From Selaginella tamariscina (taxonomy: Eukaryota; Streptophyta; Lycopodiopsida; Selaginellales; Selaginellaceae): 64,000 bases of DNA. The notes under the pieces are model-generated. The model had not been told where the DNA came from. It saw nothing but the letters and a program-made list of their open reading frames with translations, and searched no databases. The translations under genes and the position numbers were made by a program. Shown here piece after piece: positions 36,235 to 50,100 of the stretch. The stretch is taken from the NCBI GenBank assembly GCA_003024785.1, contig PUQB01000364.1, forward strand, positions 129,996 to 193,995, written 5' to 3'. Within the stretch, counting starts at the first letter, position 1; every line of letters begins with the position of its first letter.

Positions 36235-38166
36235 AGAAATTCTTTTAAATTCTTTTTTACACCAAACAAATTGGATCACGGATTGTTTTTTCTTTTTCAT
36301 TTTTGTTCTATTTTATTGAAACCAAGTTTGTTTCATCGCAAGAAACTATTTTACCATTAGACCATTAGTGCTACTTAACAATATAAATTCTCATCTAACT
36401 TATCACAGTTTATAAGTATGTTTATAAAATAACAAAGTGCTACTATATTACATGTTCAACATAACATAGCCAACATACACAAATATTGTTAATTAAAATT
36501 ATTTGAATAAATACATCATTTGTATTATAAGTTTAATAGACTATCATTAATTCTTTGGTCAATTTATAACAAGAAATCTTATAAGACAAGCACTTATTTT
36601 TACTTTTAATTTATTAATTTATATTATAAATATTTTTTATTCAACTCACTTTCTTGTATAAAAAAATAAAATTAAAGGGTATTTAAAATATTATTAATTT
36701 TGGTTAAAAATTAAATTAGAAGTGTTGTTACTAAGATGTTTTGATAATAAAAATGTTAACCCATTACGTTATTTTATAAATATCGAATAATTATTCTTTT
36801 CTTTTTTGCATGTGTTGACCCAACAATTAATGTGGAAAATATTAAATATTAGGACTTAAAATTCAATTGCAATTATAATAAATAGTTTGATGAACATAAT
36901 TACTCATCAAATAATTTACTTTTTAAAACTTTATAATATAATTAAGTTTATATACATGAACAATTACATGTAAGTAAGTTAGCAAACACATCATATTTGA
37001 TAATAAATATAAAAATATCAAAAGAGTAGTGATAATATAATTAAAAATTTACAAGAAATACTATTATATTACATTATAAATTATATTATGTATTTTTATT
37101 ATTACTTACAACAAACAATGAATTATATAGTTAACAAGTAATAAGTAATAAATTTGCATATTATAAAATAAGACACTCATGGATCAAGAATAATATGTAC
37201 AAATAGTTATTTAATAATTTAGTATTTAAAAGTATTTAGAAAGATTTGATGATTTTACTTGAAAATACCATAATATTATAATAAGTGCATATACACTTAT
37301 AAATGTTATTAAATGGTTCAATCATTTACAAGTGCTTTAAAGTAATTATAAAACAAATATGATTAAAAGAAATTTATATGAATTTTAAACATCTAAATAA
37401 TTATGTATGTACAATATAATTTATAATCAAAAGCTTATAATGAAGCATGTTAAATGAATGCTTATATATTATTAATGAAATTTAATGAATAAGTCACTAT
37501 AAAGTAATGTATATAACTTAAAAAAACATAAACAATACACATAATAGGATAATATAAATTTAAAAATGAAGAATGAATTTTTATAATATAATTGGCTTTT
37601 TAAAATGAATAATAGTATACTTTGAAAGAACTTAGTAAGTGAATAATTTTAATGTAATATTTGTTTTTTATGTACAAACAAATTGATGAAATTAATGGTC
37701 CTGAAAAGGCTTGAGAGTGTAAATTTTGAACCATTTAAATACATAAAAGTATAAAATAATTTTGAATGTGCATTGATACATGAAATTTCGTGAGTTTGTA
37801 AAATAAATTAGGTATACGGGTTTTTATATAAAAAAGTTGCTAAATTTATAAATATAAACTCATATGCAATGAATTTGTACACTAGTTTGTAAATATGTTT
37901 TAATTTAAGTTTTTACTATAATCTAGTAACCCAACTATAAAATGTAGGTATTAGATTTATATGTTTTATATTTTATTAAAAAATATTTTTTATTTATTTA
38001 AAAATCAAGGTTTCATAATAATAACATTTATTCACTTCTTTATTTTTTAGGCCTTTTAAAGAATACGAACAACTTGTATTTTAATTTCTATTAACAAATA
38101 CAGATTTCTCGCTTAATTGTTAAATTTATTAAAAATTAAAAAATAAAGAAGTGAATAAATATCACT
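36235..38166 (-). repeat. AT-rich repeat, inverse orientation, truncated unit
   Basis: Reverse complement of 2,152 to about 3,980, very similar throughout. It is cut on the left at the LTR and ends on the right at GAAGTGAATAAATATCACTACT, next to the same THOC5 intron sequence (TGTGTACAC) that flanks the repeat at 2,150 in locus 1. The shared junction shows that locus 1 and locus 2 descend from one repeat-into-THOC5 event followed by duplication. Confidence 0.85.
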
Positions 38167-38254
38167 ACTTGTGTACACGATATGTGTATGCAACTCATGA
38201 GATAACTCGTTTAATGCAATCCAAAATGTATGTCTGTTTGTGCGTGCTCGCACT

Positions 38255-38730
38255 GGTGATGGTTGCAACGGAAGAACTTATGCAAGCAGCGGGAGTTACT
38301 AGAATCACTTAAAAGATGCTACAGGAGAACATCACAAATCAAAAGAAGTTCCTTTCAAGCTTACCACCGCATGTACAATTACATACACGAATATACATAC
38401 AAATGTATGTGTGTATACTATGGGTTAACTAACTAGCTGTATTCTTTTACAGTTGAAGTCCTTAAAGAAGGCCTCATTGCCTGTACAGAAACACCTAGGA
38501 ATGCTGCACACAAGGCGAATAAAGCAACACCAACTGGCGGATATTCTTCCTACTCCTTTGTATACTCAACTTGTTCTGCATCTTGAAGCTTTTGGCGAAC
38601 CCATTGAAGTGGAAATCACTGGAAGTGCTAAAGAAGTACAGGCACTGCTCAAGCAACAAGGCAAAAGTGAAGAAGGTAACTTGTGCACGTGTGTCTCTGT
38701 GTATTTATGTGTGGTACACATATACTTTAC

Positions 38731-38780
<50 letters not shown>

Positions 38781-40320
38781 TGCACACGCAGGCACGCACG
38801 TAACAAATCATATCAGATAATCTCGGTTATTACTTATAAGAAAATGTGTAGTTTGTTGAAGCGTGTGTATTTTTTCCATTAGGTGTACCTGCAGATGCTG
38901 ATGAAGATGAAGACGAAGGAAAAGGACAAGGATAAACAAAGTAGTTAGGTAATTGGACTCTTTATAAATCTCATGCTTCATATAAAAGTTTATTCATTAC
39001 TTATTATATTTACTGTATAGTCGCTCAGTGTTGTCCTCGTACAGGCTGCCAAGCTTACTGTAGAAAGTAAAATACCAGATGATTCTAAACGAAGGTGGAC
39101 TTGATTTTTCTTTCAAACCACAAGAGAACGTAAGCATGCACGCGCACGCGCACACACAAATAATGAATATTTTTAGAGTAATAATACTATGTCATAATTC
39201 AGGGAATTTCTGCTGGGTTATCTATCTTCCGGAAACAACACCGCGTTCAGACTGTTTTACAGTAGTTGAGATGCAGGAAAAAGTCCCAAATGGCATTGAA
39301 GTGAGTATCTTATTACAAGAACATATCATTTTAATTGCATGGAATTAAATATACCTGTGTGCTTGTGAGCGGGTGTGTATTTATAGCATCATTAATTCCT
39401 CTGCTGGTTTCTACAGGGAGCAGCTCGATTCATTGCAATGCCTCATTCTACATGCAGTCAAGTTCAATAAAGTTCCTTGGGCCTCTCATGTTAGTATAAA
39501 TGATAATATTGTTTAGTGATTATTAATTATCAATGTATTATAATATTCCCTCTCTCACACACACACGCAATCAAACAACAAATCTTTAATAAGGTACATT
39601 ATAGCGATGGTAATAAAATAGAGTCTTCTTAATGTAAGTTGCAAAATGCCAGTTCAAGGCGTGGATTCAAAAAAGGACAGATAAACAGAGTCAGAATATA
39701 CTATTTAGTGCACAAGATAATAAATCTAAAAAAGAATGGCGAACTTCCATCTTTGGGCAGTTCAAAGGAGAACGCTTTAAAAAAGCCAACAAAAAGATCA
39801 AATACAAAGTCTTCACAAAATAGATCACATGGTATACATTTGTTATGTGCATTGCGTCCATGTGTGTGTGAGTTGGGTGTTATGTGTATTATTATGCATA
39901 CATGGTTTAGGCTTATCACAGTTGTAGCGATATCTCTCTCTCTTTACGTGCGTGTGTGCATACACATATCATAACCAGAGGTACACTTGTGTACTCATAA
40001 ACTCTAGTGCTAAAATTTATTTACGTAATAGTGATGTAAAATAAAGCTTTATATAAATATAACTATTATATGTGATGGGTGAAATGTAATTGACATATGT
40101 GTATGTATATAAGTACGTCTGAAAAATAAACAAACAGATACACATTTATTTAATTGGTTTCTCTCCTCATGCCCTCCCTTGTCCTTATCATTTTATGATG
40201 CTACATGTTGTACCATTAAAAACATATTTATAATTAATGACGATGACCTTATGGAATATGAATAGGTTGATGAACCTATTGTTGTTCCTGAACTTAATGA
40301 CTCAAAAAACAAAGAGGTGG
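38255..40320 (+). pseudogene. THOC5: THOC5 pseudogene, left palindrome arm
   Basis: Exons in order on the plus strand: 38,260-38,365 (MVATEELMQAAGVTR, a stop, then MLQENITNQKKFLSSLPPH); 38,453-38,675 (LKKASLPVQKHLGMLHTRR, then QHQLADILPTPLYTQ and EAFGEPIEVEITGSAKEVQ); 38,882-38,935 (VPADADEDEDEGKGQG); 39,045-39,130 (TVESKIPDDSKRRW); 39,230-39,300 (RVQTVLQ, stop, LRCRKKSQMAL); 39,420-39,495 (DSLQCLILHAVKFNKVPWAS); 39,640-39,830 (basic, Lys/Ser-rich); and 40,265-40,320 (DEPIVVPELNDSKNKEVD). The LPPH, KKASLPVQ, LPTPLY and EITGS blocks fit plant THOC5 well. Stops and missing exons make it dead. Confidence 0.75.
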
Positions 40321-40429
40321 ACTTCTTAAACAGTCATATATATAATGAAACACACACAATATATATATACCTGCTTGTTGTATATTTGAGATATATTATT
40401 GAATTGGTTATCCCAAATATACAATAAGC

Positions 40430-42480
40430 AAGTATATATATATCATGTGTGTGTTTCATTACATATACGACCGCTTAAAAAGCTCACCTCTTTATTCTTT
40501 GAGTCACTGAATTCAGAAATTAATAATAAGTTCATTAATCTGTTCATACTCTATAAGGTCATCATCATCAATAGCAGATATGTTCTTAATACTACAACAT
40601 GTAGCATTAGGAAATAATAAAGATGAGGGAGGGAGGGCAGGAAAAAGAGAGACCAATTGAATGAATGTGTATTTATTTATTTATTTTTTAGACGTATTTA
40701 TATACATACACATATATCAATTACATTCCACTCATCACATATAATAATTACATTTATATAAAACTTTATTTTACATCACCATTATATAGATAAATTTTAA
40801 CACTAGAGTTTATAAATACACATAAGTATACCTTTAATTATAGTATGTGTATACACACATATAGAAAGAGAGTATTATATCATTACAATCGTGATAAACA
40901 TAAACAATGTATACATAATAATACACATAACACCCAACTCTCACACACATGAACGCAATGCACATAACAAATGTGTACCATGTGATCTGCTTTGTAAAAA
41001 TTCTATATTTAATTTTCTTATTGGCTTTTTTAAAGCATTCTCCTTTGAACCGCCCAAAAGTGAAAGCTCACCATTCCCTTTCAACTTCACTATCTTGTAC
41101 ATTAGATATTATATTTTAACTCCATTTATCTGTCCTTTTTTGAGCCCATGCCTTGAATTGGCATTTTGCAACCTGCATTAAGAAGACTCCGTTTTATTAC
41201 CATCGCTATAATGTAGCTTATTAAAGTTTCATTGTTTAATTGTGTGTGTGTGAGAGAGAGAATATCGTAATACATTGATAATTAATAATCACTAAACGTT
41301 ATTATCATTTATACTAACATGAGAGGCCCAAGGAACTTTATTGAACTTGACTGCATGTAGAACGAGGCGTTGCAATGAATCAAGCTGCTCCCTGTAGAAA
41401 CCAGCAGAGGAATTAATGACGCTATAAATACACACCCGCTCGCAAGCACACAGGTATATTTAATTCCATGCAATTAAAATGATATGTTCTTGTAATAAAA
41501 TACTCACTTCAATGCCATTTGGGACTTTTTCCTGCATCACAACTACTGTAAAACAGTCTGAACGCGGTGTTGTTTCGGAAGATAGCTAACCCAGCAGAAA
41601 TTCCCTGAATTATGACATAGTATTATTACTCTAAAAATATTCATTATTTGTCACGCGCATGCTTACGTTCTCTTGTGGTTGCTCTGAAAGAAAATCAAGT
41701 CCACCTTCGTTTAGAATCATCTGGTATTTTACTTTCTACAGTAAGCTTGGCAGCCTGTATGAGGACAACACTGAGCGACTATACAGTAAATATAATAAAC
41801 AAACTAGTAATGAATAAACTATTTATATGAAGCATGAGATTTATAAAGAGTCGAATTACCTGACTACTTTGTTTATCCTTGTCCTTTTCCTTCGTCTTTG
41901 TGAATCGTTGTCCTCATCTTCATCAGCATCTGCAGGTACACCTAATGGAAAAAATACACACGCTTCATCTAGTTGCAACAAACTACACATTTTCTTATAA
42001 GTAATAACCGAGATTATCTGATATTCTTGCGTGCTTATTTGTTACGTGCGTGCCTGCGTGTGCGTGTGCGTGCGTGCGTGCATGCGTGCGTGTGTGTGAG
42101 AGAGAGATGTAATGTATATATGTACCACACATAAATACACAGAGACACTCGTGCACAAGTTACTTTCTTCACTTTTGCCTTGTTGCTTGAGCAGTGCCTG
42201 TACTTCTTTAGCACTTCCAGTGATTTCCACTTCAATGGGTTCGCCAAAAGCTTCAAGATGCGGAACAAGTTGAGTATACAAAGGAGTAGGAATAATATCC
42301 GCCAGTTGGTGTTGCTTTGTTCGCCTTGTGTGCAGCATTCCTAGGTGTTTCTGTACACACATACATTTGTATGTATATTCGTGTATGTAAATGTACATGC
42401 CTGATTTGTGATGTTCTCCTGTAGCATCTTTTACGTGCTTCTAGTAACTCCCGCTGCTTGCATAAGTTCTTCCGCCGCAA
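40430..42480 (-). pseudogene. THOC5: THOC5 pseudogene, right palindrome arm
   Basis: The same exons as the left arm on the minus strand, including 42,398-42,155 (VQKHLGMLHTRRTKQHQLAD, then EAFGEPIEVEITGSAKEVQ) and 41,930-41,880 (ADEDEDN-type acidic stretch). It lies in line with the N-terminal exons at 42,594-42,860, so this arm is probably the original and the left arm the inverted duplicate. Confidence 0.75.
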
Positions 42481-42593
42481 CCATCACCAGTGTGAGCACG
42501 CACAAACACAGACAGACATACATTTCAGATTGCATTAAACGAGTTATTTCCTGAGTTGCATACACATATCGTGTACACACACACATACACGCA

Positions 42594-42862
42594 GTGTGTA
42601 TTATGATAATTTACCTGAAGCATCTCGAAATTGAGACGCTACAGCATGAGCTTATCATTATAGCAGGATCAGACTGCATTTCTTCGGGTGCATCAACAAA
42701 GAACTGCTCTTCGGGAACAAGCTCTACAGCAGATTATGCAGCTGCAGTGTGGTGTGGTCTAATGGGCTCTTTGCTGCCTGCGTCTCCAATTTAACCCTGT
42801 CTACCTTTTGAAGTATCACTCAATTTACCTGTCTTTGGATTTACAGGTGAGTATGGTGTGCA
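42594..42862 (-). pseudogene. THOC5: THOC5 pseudogene, locus 2, N-terminal exons
   Basis: On the minus strand, VILQKVDRVKLETQAAKSPL runs into DHTTLQLHNLL, a stop, ELVPEEQFFVDAPEE in another frame, then DKLML, a stop and RLNFEMLQ followed by a GT donor. These correspond to consecutive blocks of plant THOC5, with about 20 residues missing between HNLL and the ELVPEE block. An acceptor-like TTACAG (CTGTAA on the plus strand) stands at the 5' edge. Confidence 0.7.
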
Positions 42863-43655
42863 TGTGTGTACATATATATGTACACGATACGCCTCTCTCT
42901 CTCTCATGTTCAAATGTTGATATTATGTCCGTGCATTATGTACTAATAGACAAAAATAGGTGTTTGTATATGTATACATGCGTCTACATGCATACAGAAA
43001 TATATCGTTTTCCGATTCAGTATCACGACATAAGTGTAACACAATATCCCCTATTAAACGGATTGAACACCGCATTCACCACTATGACTGTATATATACA
43101 TATACACAAATCAGCATTTCTCTTAATGCTGTGCATTATATAAACAGAGAGAGACACACACACACACACACACAAATACACATTAAGGATTATTTGACAC
43201 AAATTAAGAAATAGAACCGATACCTCAGTAGCGAACTCTGGAATGTTGGCTCGATCCGATTGCTTCTTTTCTTAGCTGCTCGTACACCATGGCCAAGAAC
43301 CCTAAACCCTAGAAACAGAGTAGTCCTAACATCAAAATTTATGTAATTATCAGTTATCAAATTGGCCTTAAATTATTAATCAGCTTAATAACAAAGACAT
43401 ATACACCCACACACATGCAATGTTATATATTTTACAATTGAAACAATATATTATCATTTATTACACACGCACAAGAATCTGTATCTATATATTTTCAAAC
43501 ATAAATAAATATAAGTACAATGTCACACACACATAAACACTTCGTGTTCATTTTACCTTGGCGTATCCACGTATATTTATATCTAACCGGGTGATATAGT
43601 TGTGTCTATATACTTATAATATCTATGCTGTGTATACGCACAAACGTTCCTCAAA
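42863..43655. other. THOC5 upstream region, no clear gene
   Basis: CA-rich intron-like sequence. On the minus strand a short frame from about 43,293 reads MVYEQLRKEAIGS, then QHSRVRY and a stop close to a GT; it could be a 5' exon but is not recognised. One AAACCCTA pair sits at 43,300. Confidence 0.35.
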
Positions 43656-43659
43656 GAGA

Positions 43660-46100
43660 AATCGAAAGGGTACCCTTAAAACTGGTGCTCTTTTTTGAGA
43701 ATCTTAGCATCTGGACCATCGTGGGTCTCTCCGAAGGATGCTCACCTCAGCAGATTACTGTAACCCAACCGCGCTTTTACCTTAATCACATAAGTATTAC
43801 ATAATTAGTAAGTTTACAGAAACATGTCTGTTGTTTGCATACATCATATGTTGCATAGATATGCTTTGTACACATGATATACGTTTGGAACACAAAGTAG
43901 ACGAGTACAGTGCGTATCAATATGAATACATATTTGTAAACACATAAACACACATAAACATAGACACGCATAGATGTGTGTGTGTGTGTTCACCTGATGA
44001 ATTGGAAGTTGTGAACCTCTAAGTGTTGTAAGACGCCTTCCTCGATTTGCTTCTTAACGCACTTAACGATGCTTAATCCGTCTCTAAAATCGGCCTCTGT
44101 TGGCCTTCTGCATATAACATTTCAAAAACTTAACATATATATACTGAAGGATTAAAGACAATCACTAAAATATAATAAACAATAAAATAAACTTCTTATC
44201 AAACACAAGTCACAACGACAAACAAAAACAAACAATGCTAGATTGTACGTTAAATAAGATCATAAGCACGGAGTAATGTAGCTATATGTGCATGGAACAG
44301 TGTGCATCAAAGATATATCTAAACACAAATGTCAGACTAAACAGGCAAGCATTAAACGAAACAAAGAATATACCACAATCCCCTCACTGTATATATAATT
44401 AACATTAAAATGCGATGTGTAAATTAAGTATGATAAAATGGTATAGTATAATGAGAAAACGCTCCGTTCATATACACAAATATAACATGACAATGAGACC
44501 AACAAAAATTATATATCAAAGTGACTAAAAGCTGCTTCTACTACAAAAGAAAAGCGTATGATCAATCGAAATATATGCGCGCGCATGTCTATGTATACTT
44601 ATGCACATACATAAACCCAAATAACAAGAGACTAGCAAACAATCCGTAACTTTTGCATCCCTGGATAATACTAGATATACACAGATGACAACATTGTACA
44701 CAGTATATAATTGTGTCTCTAGATGTGGGACATACAGAACTAGCTTAAATACATATACAGACAATGCAAACATGCATGCACAAACCATGCACAAATACAA
44801 ATCATGACGTACCTGGATAAACGGCTTAGCGAGTCTGAAGTCGGCTCGTAACCGGGTTGGACGATGAAGAATGGTTGGCGAGCAATCGCCCAGCCTGAAT
44901 AGGTCCAATCCAACAAAGACCGCTTCTTGCTGTGCAGCAGCTTACCTAGAGACCCATTCGACATGCAGTACTCGTACAGCTCCTCATCCAACAATGTTCC
45001 GGTGTGGGATCTTCCCCAGCGTCAATCCCGTGATCATGCTTCCCACGTTCTCCAACAATCCCTTGAACAGGCATTTTACTGCAACAACCTGCACCTCAGC
45101 ACGGTATACCGTCCTCTCCCATGATATTATCCTCGTTGATCGACTCAAGAACATGCTCCGCCTCGAAATCCAGGTGCTGCAAAGACGTGAGCTCCGCTAG
45201 AACCAGTGAAAGTCCGATCTGCTGCATCCTTCAAGAAGCAGAATACTCCGACTATCAAGAACACCACGCCCGCATGCAACGATGGATGCAACAAGCGTCT
45301 TCATGAGCCCGAGCTTGGAAGAACGGAAGTACCCCGGATCATCCCCGAAGCTGGTGTGCTGCTCCCGCAGTGACTCTTGTACGGTCCAGGATTCCCTAGG
45401 AACCAGCTCATGTTGAGTGGCCCGCCGAAGTGTGCATCGCTAAGAACCGATCCGGGAAGATTGCCGTACGAGAAATCTGCAGCCGTCAAGCTTTTCTGCT
45501 GAAGAATCTGCGGGAATGCTGCCGCTGAGCCGATTCCGTGAGACATTGAGAAGCTCCAACACGGCCATAGAACAGGAATAGGACCGGTGAGGCGGTTCTG
45601 GCTCAAGTCGAGGTAGATACATTGCGAAATATCACGCAGGAGAGCAAGATCGAGATGCAGAAGGTGTCCGAGCTGCCCGAGCTTGGACGGAATCCCTCCG
45701 ACGAACCGATTCGAATTTAAGAACAGCTTCTGAAGGCCGTGGATCGATCTTTGAAGACGGTTTCATGACAAGTCCAGGAAATCCAGCAGCGGTGCATCGA
45801 TGATTGCTGGAATGTACCCTGTCAGCCGGTATCATCTCCAGCGCCTTGAGTCCTAGAAGGCCTTCCGGAATCTGTCCAGAGAGCTGATTTTCGCCGAGAC
45901 GTACCTTGATCAGGCTCTTGCAGTGTCCGAGCTCGGACGCATCGGCCCGGATCTGATTAGCACTTCTAGCTGCCCACCTTTGCAAAGCATCTTCAAAACC
46001 GAACCGCTTCACCGGATCGCTTCCTGCAGCTCTCGGCACCAATGGTAGCTCGACGCCTCATCGAATCTGCTCACCGGACCGCTTGAAATTTGGTCTGATT
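43660..46100 (-). pseudogene. LRR receptor-like kinase pseudogene (CLV1/BAM-like)
   Basis: Minus strand, LRR ectodomain first: LGENQLSGQIPEGLLGL (about 45,890), GGIPSKLGQLGHLLHLDL, LDLSQNRLTGPIP, then the ectodomain end DFSYGNLPGSVLSDAHFG and SWFLGNPG (about 45,400). Kinase N-lobe: VAVKCLFKG with the beta-3 Lys (about 45,090), KIPHRNIV, LYEYCMSNGSLGKLLH (about 44,960). The catalytic loop is deleted: TILHRP runs directly into ADFRLAKPF, where DFG has become DFR (about 44,830). After an intron come RRPTEADFRDGLSIVK (about 44,085) and, in a last exon, GEHPSERPTMVQML (about 43,735). Many frameshifts occur in the LRR part. It would have been a plasma-membrane peptide receptor. The subclass is inferred from the ectodomain-end motif. 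Confidence 0.75.
44110..44815. other. Receptor-kinase intron
   Basis: AT-rich, about 700 bases between the DFG-region exon (donor GTACGT on the minus strand at about 44,815) and the next kinase exon. No gene or repeat is recognised inside. Confidence 0.5.
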
Positions 46101-47118
46101 CTCGTTGCAGGTGAGAGACACGGACTGTCATCCGCTTGTCAATGCATTGATTGATTCACCATATCTCTCCTTATTTGTTTCTGAATCCGACGGTTGATAT
46201 ACTATTCCATCCGACGGTATTATATTAATTGTGTATTTTCCTTGTGAGATCGGCGATCCAACGGCTGGATTTTGTGTACTAGATTACAATATTTTAACCT
46301 TACTTTATGTGGAGGTGACACAATAGTAAAATTCGGTAAAACGTTCTATTAAATATAATATTAATATAATCAGAATTTATTTATTTAAAGCTTTGGTTTG
46401 TGAAATGGTAATTAAAATGCACCTCTACATATATAGGTTTACCATGTGAACTGATGTAAAACATCCCGTACGTGTATGTAAAACTGTGCATTAAAATGTG
46501 AAGAATGTGAAACCGCCACCTATACATATAGGTATAGGATGTGAAACTGATGCAAAACTATATAAATAGGCCTGCTTAGGTTTAATGAATATCGTGAGTA
46601 CTTATATTATTTTCTTAACAGTTGAATGATTAAATATTAATATTACGTATATCATATTAATGCTATATTTTACTAGACCAGTTTTGTATTAAAACGTGTA
46701 ATTTTACATTGTATATTAGGTTTTTACACTTAACTTGTAAAACAAGTCGCATTTCATTATTACATAAAATAAATGCACGACAGTATGTGTATATTATATA
46801 AGCATGTGATTTCTTTTCCACAAAAATTGTAGATTGTGTGTGTTATATATACAGGCAACTACACCTACATACGTATAACAGTGGGTAACCTTATGTAACC
46901 ATGCTTGCCTATACAACAGTGATTCCACAGTCTGACTGAAAGATTATATCTAATTTTTATTATTAAAATTAATTATTATTTAAATATGTAAAATTATACA
47001 TATGGAAATAAAATTCATAAAAAGGTTGGTGTTTGTGTGTGTGAATTACGTGCATAACACGTATCCGCATACATAAAACATATTAACTGTATAATCCATT
47101 GACATTAAAAGATATATC
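46100..47118. other. Intergenic, no gene recognised
   Basis: Upstream of the receptor kinase. CCGACGGT is repeated at 46,188 and 46,210. Two related copies of a block with ACATATATAGGTTTACCATG / ATACATATAGGTATAGGATG and TGTGAAACTGATG occur at 46,424 and 46,524. Otherwise AT-rich. Confidence 0.4.
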
Positions 47119-50100
47119 TGTTTAACATTGTTATGTGCAAGTATTAAATTTTAATTATTAGATATTTTGATCGATATAATAATTTTTATTTTTAAGTCCT
47201 ATTATAATATGTAAATTTTATTAGTATATTATATTGTTAATGGATAATAATATTGTTATTATGTTAATAATATATATTATTATTATTATTGTTAACTAAC
47301 ATTATGCTTTGTAACAATTTATACATTTTACGCTGATGATTATAAATAAAGTTTACCTAGCATACCGTATAGAGCAACTGTATATGAGTTACATATAAAT
47401 AAATTTATATGTCTCACTAAAATATATAAAGAGAGATATCTTGTGCTTTATACACATTAATATAAACATATACGTAATATCTACATATAGTGACGTGATC
47501 CTTACTTCGTACAAAGGGTAAGACACAAATATAATTTAGATATAATACAAAAATTACAGACTCAAAATGATATTTTAATCTCTGAGATTTAGTAGTGAAA
47601 TAGTTACAGTTTTGAGTAGGATATTTATAATATAGCATATTAAACTTGCTCTTTTACATATCATTTAACGTCCGTTTCACCTCCAATTGTATAATATACA
47701 TCTAACATGCACATAGTGCACTTAGATATATTTGTGTTAATTACATAATACTGAACAATTTATTTTCAGGGAACCATATTTATGTCTATTAGCAACTCTT
47801 AATATAAATTAAATATATTTTAGAATTATATAAATATTTTATAGTATGTAAGTAAACTATACTTATATTTTACTGTTTATAAACATATAAATATGATTTT
47901 TATAATATCTAATAGCTATAATAATTAAAAGCACGTTGAGTGATTAATATATACTATTTCTGAGGCAGGTGCCAGCGGGAATGATGATAACAGAGTTATG
48001 GCAAAATCTTACCCTCTTATAAAGAGATAATGTAGGAATGTTTTGCAAATTATATAAGAAATTCAAGTGAAGGTTAATGTTTCTGCTACCATTTGCTTTT
48101 TATGGAAATATAGTGTTGTAGGCATGGATTACATATTTTGAACTACGCAGATGGAGTCGTACAACTGCAAGTATATTTAAATTTACCCAAATGAAGATTT
48201 CATGTAATTGAGTGTGTATATACATAATATGCAAATATTAGTGCTTATGTGAGAAAGCATGGACTCATGTATATATTTATACACAGTCACGTGTGCGTGC
48301 ATGTATTAATTTTATATTTTTATTAAGTAAATATTGAATTTTTCATATATATCAAATATTTAGACACACAGTATAAAGTATGCATATATAACCTGTACAG
48401 AGTTACATGTTGTATAGGCATACACATGATATACATTTGAGGAAGGCCTCTTTTTAATATCTAGATATAGACATCTATAAAACAATATGTTTCAATATAG
48501 ATATAGTATATTTGTAAAGTTTATATATATTGTATTAATATATGTATGTACGATATTAAAACCAACATTATGTATTTCTAAAAATTATATTAATTATAAA
48601 TTGTTCATGAGTTTATATGTTTAATAAAAGTTGATTAGAAGTTTACACATGCGGTTCAACAAAGAGAATGTGTGAACCTTATTCAAAAACACATAGAAGG
48701 TACTTGTGTTTGTGTTGCATATGTATGTATTATTAACCTATATTATCACACACGTGCATGCATGCAAGTGTATGAAATGAGCATATAGACTACAGAATAC
48801 AAAATGTACTGTGTCTACCTGTGTTTTTTTTAAATTTAATTACATACTTTCTTCAAATGTTTGGATATACATGCCATTAGTCCATGATGTGTAAAACCGT
48901 TGGTTGTAAATTGTAAAGGAAAATGAAACAACTTGAGTTGAGAAAATGGTTTTAATTTATATATCTTATTTATTAAGTATTATAAATTATTCTTTAATGA
49001 TAAGATTTAGGCTTTAATACAATTCAACGATTGAGATTAATAAATTCTTTTTATTCCCTAATTATATTATATTAACCAGTTGTACAAAACAGTAATATAT
49101 TCAATGAATTAATCATATGTTTTCAGATATATTAAAGGATAATTCATTGAATATGTCATTGGCTTGCTTTGTGAAGAACTTCTTGTTCATGTGAGTGCCA
49201 ATTGATGGCGACTGGACAGAAAATCTCTACAAAGCTAATCCAATGACTTGTTTAACGAAACTTATCCTCTTAACATATATGTAAAATATGATTAATCTGT
49301 TAATATTATACTATTTGTATAATTAAGGATAAAAGAAATCTATTATAATCTCAATTGTTATATTATATTAAATCCTAAATTTTATCATTAAAGAATAATC
49401 TAACAAATACTTAATAAATAAGATATATTAAAATATTATACCATTAAAACCATCACAAGTTTTGTTTTCTCAAACTTACGTTGTTCATTTTTCCTTTACA
49501 TTTTACAACCAAGCGATTTCTACTCCAAACATTTGAAAAAAGTACGTAATTAAATTAAAAAATTGAATACACATACATTTTGTATTCTGCACCACAAGAT
49601 ATAACTATATGCTCATCCTATACACTGGCGTGCATGCCGTGTGTGATAATATAGTTATAATATATACATATGCAACACAACAACAAAGTACCTTTTGTGT
49701 GTGCTTTTTAATAAGTTTCACATGTTCTCTTTGTTGAACCGCATGTGTAAATTTATGATAACTTCTATTAAACACATATAAACTCTGAACAATTTATAAT
49801 TAATAAATTTAGACTAATGTTTTATTCACATGATTTTAATATTACATAATATATATGAATACAATATATATAAACTCTACAATATACTATATCTATATTG
49901 AAATGTACTGCTTTATAAATGTCTAATTTAGTACTAAGAAAGAGGCCCTTTCTTGAAATGTATATCATGTGTATCCTATACAACATATATATATATGCAT
50001 TGACTCTTTACAATTATATATTTTATATTTTGTGTGTAAATATTTTATATATATGAAAAATTATATTTACTCAACAAAAATTAAAATTAATACATGCATG

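Larger units (their letters stand above)
38170..42555. repeat. Giant palindrome of THOC5 sequence (palindrome 2)
   Basis: Two arms of about 2.1-2.2 kb, 38,170-40,388 and 40,414-42,555, are reverse complements with a central spacer of about 25 bases. Anchor pairs: GGGAGTTACT at 38,291 with AGTAACTCCC at 42,443, and CTTGTTGTATATTTG at 40,374 with CAAATATACAATAAG at 40,414. Both arms share deletions relative to locus 1 (the exon at 1,135-1,430 and the 24-base piece at 955-980), so the palindrome formed after those deletions. Confidence 0.9.

Noticed and set aside
48000..48058. Link between the GGCAGGTGCCA exon-like segment in palindrome 3 and the THOC5 exon containing GCAGGTGCCAGCTGG at 9,025
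   Set aside because: Similarity is limited to about 14 bases and the following residues differ completely.
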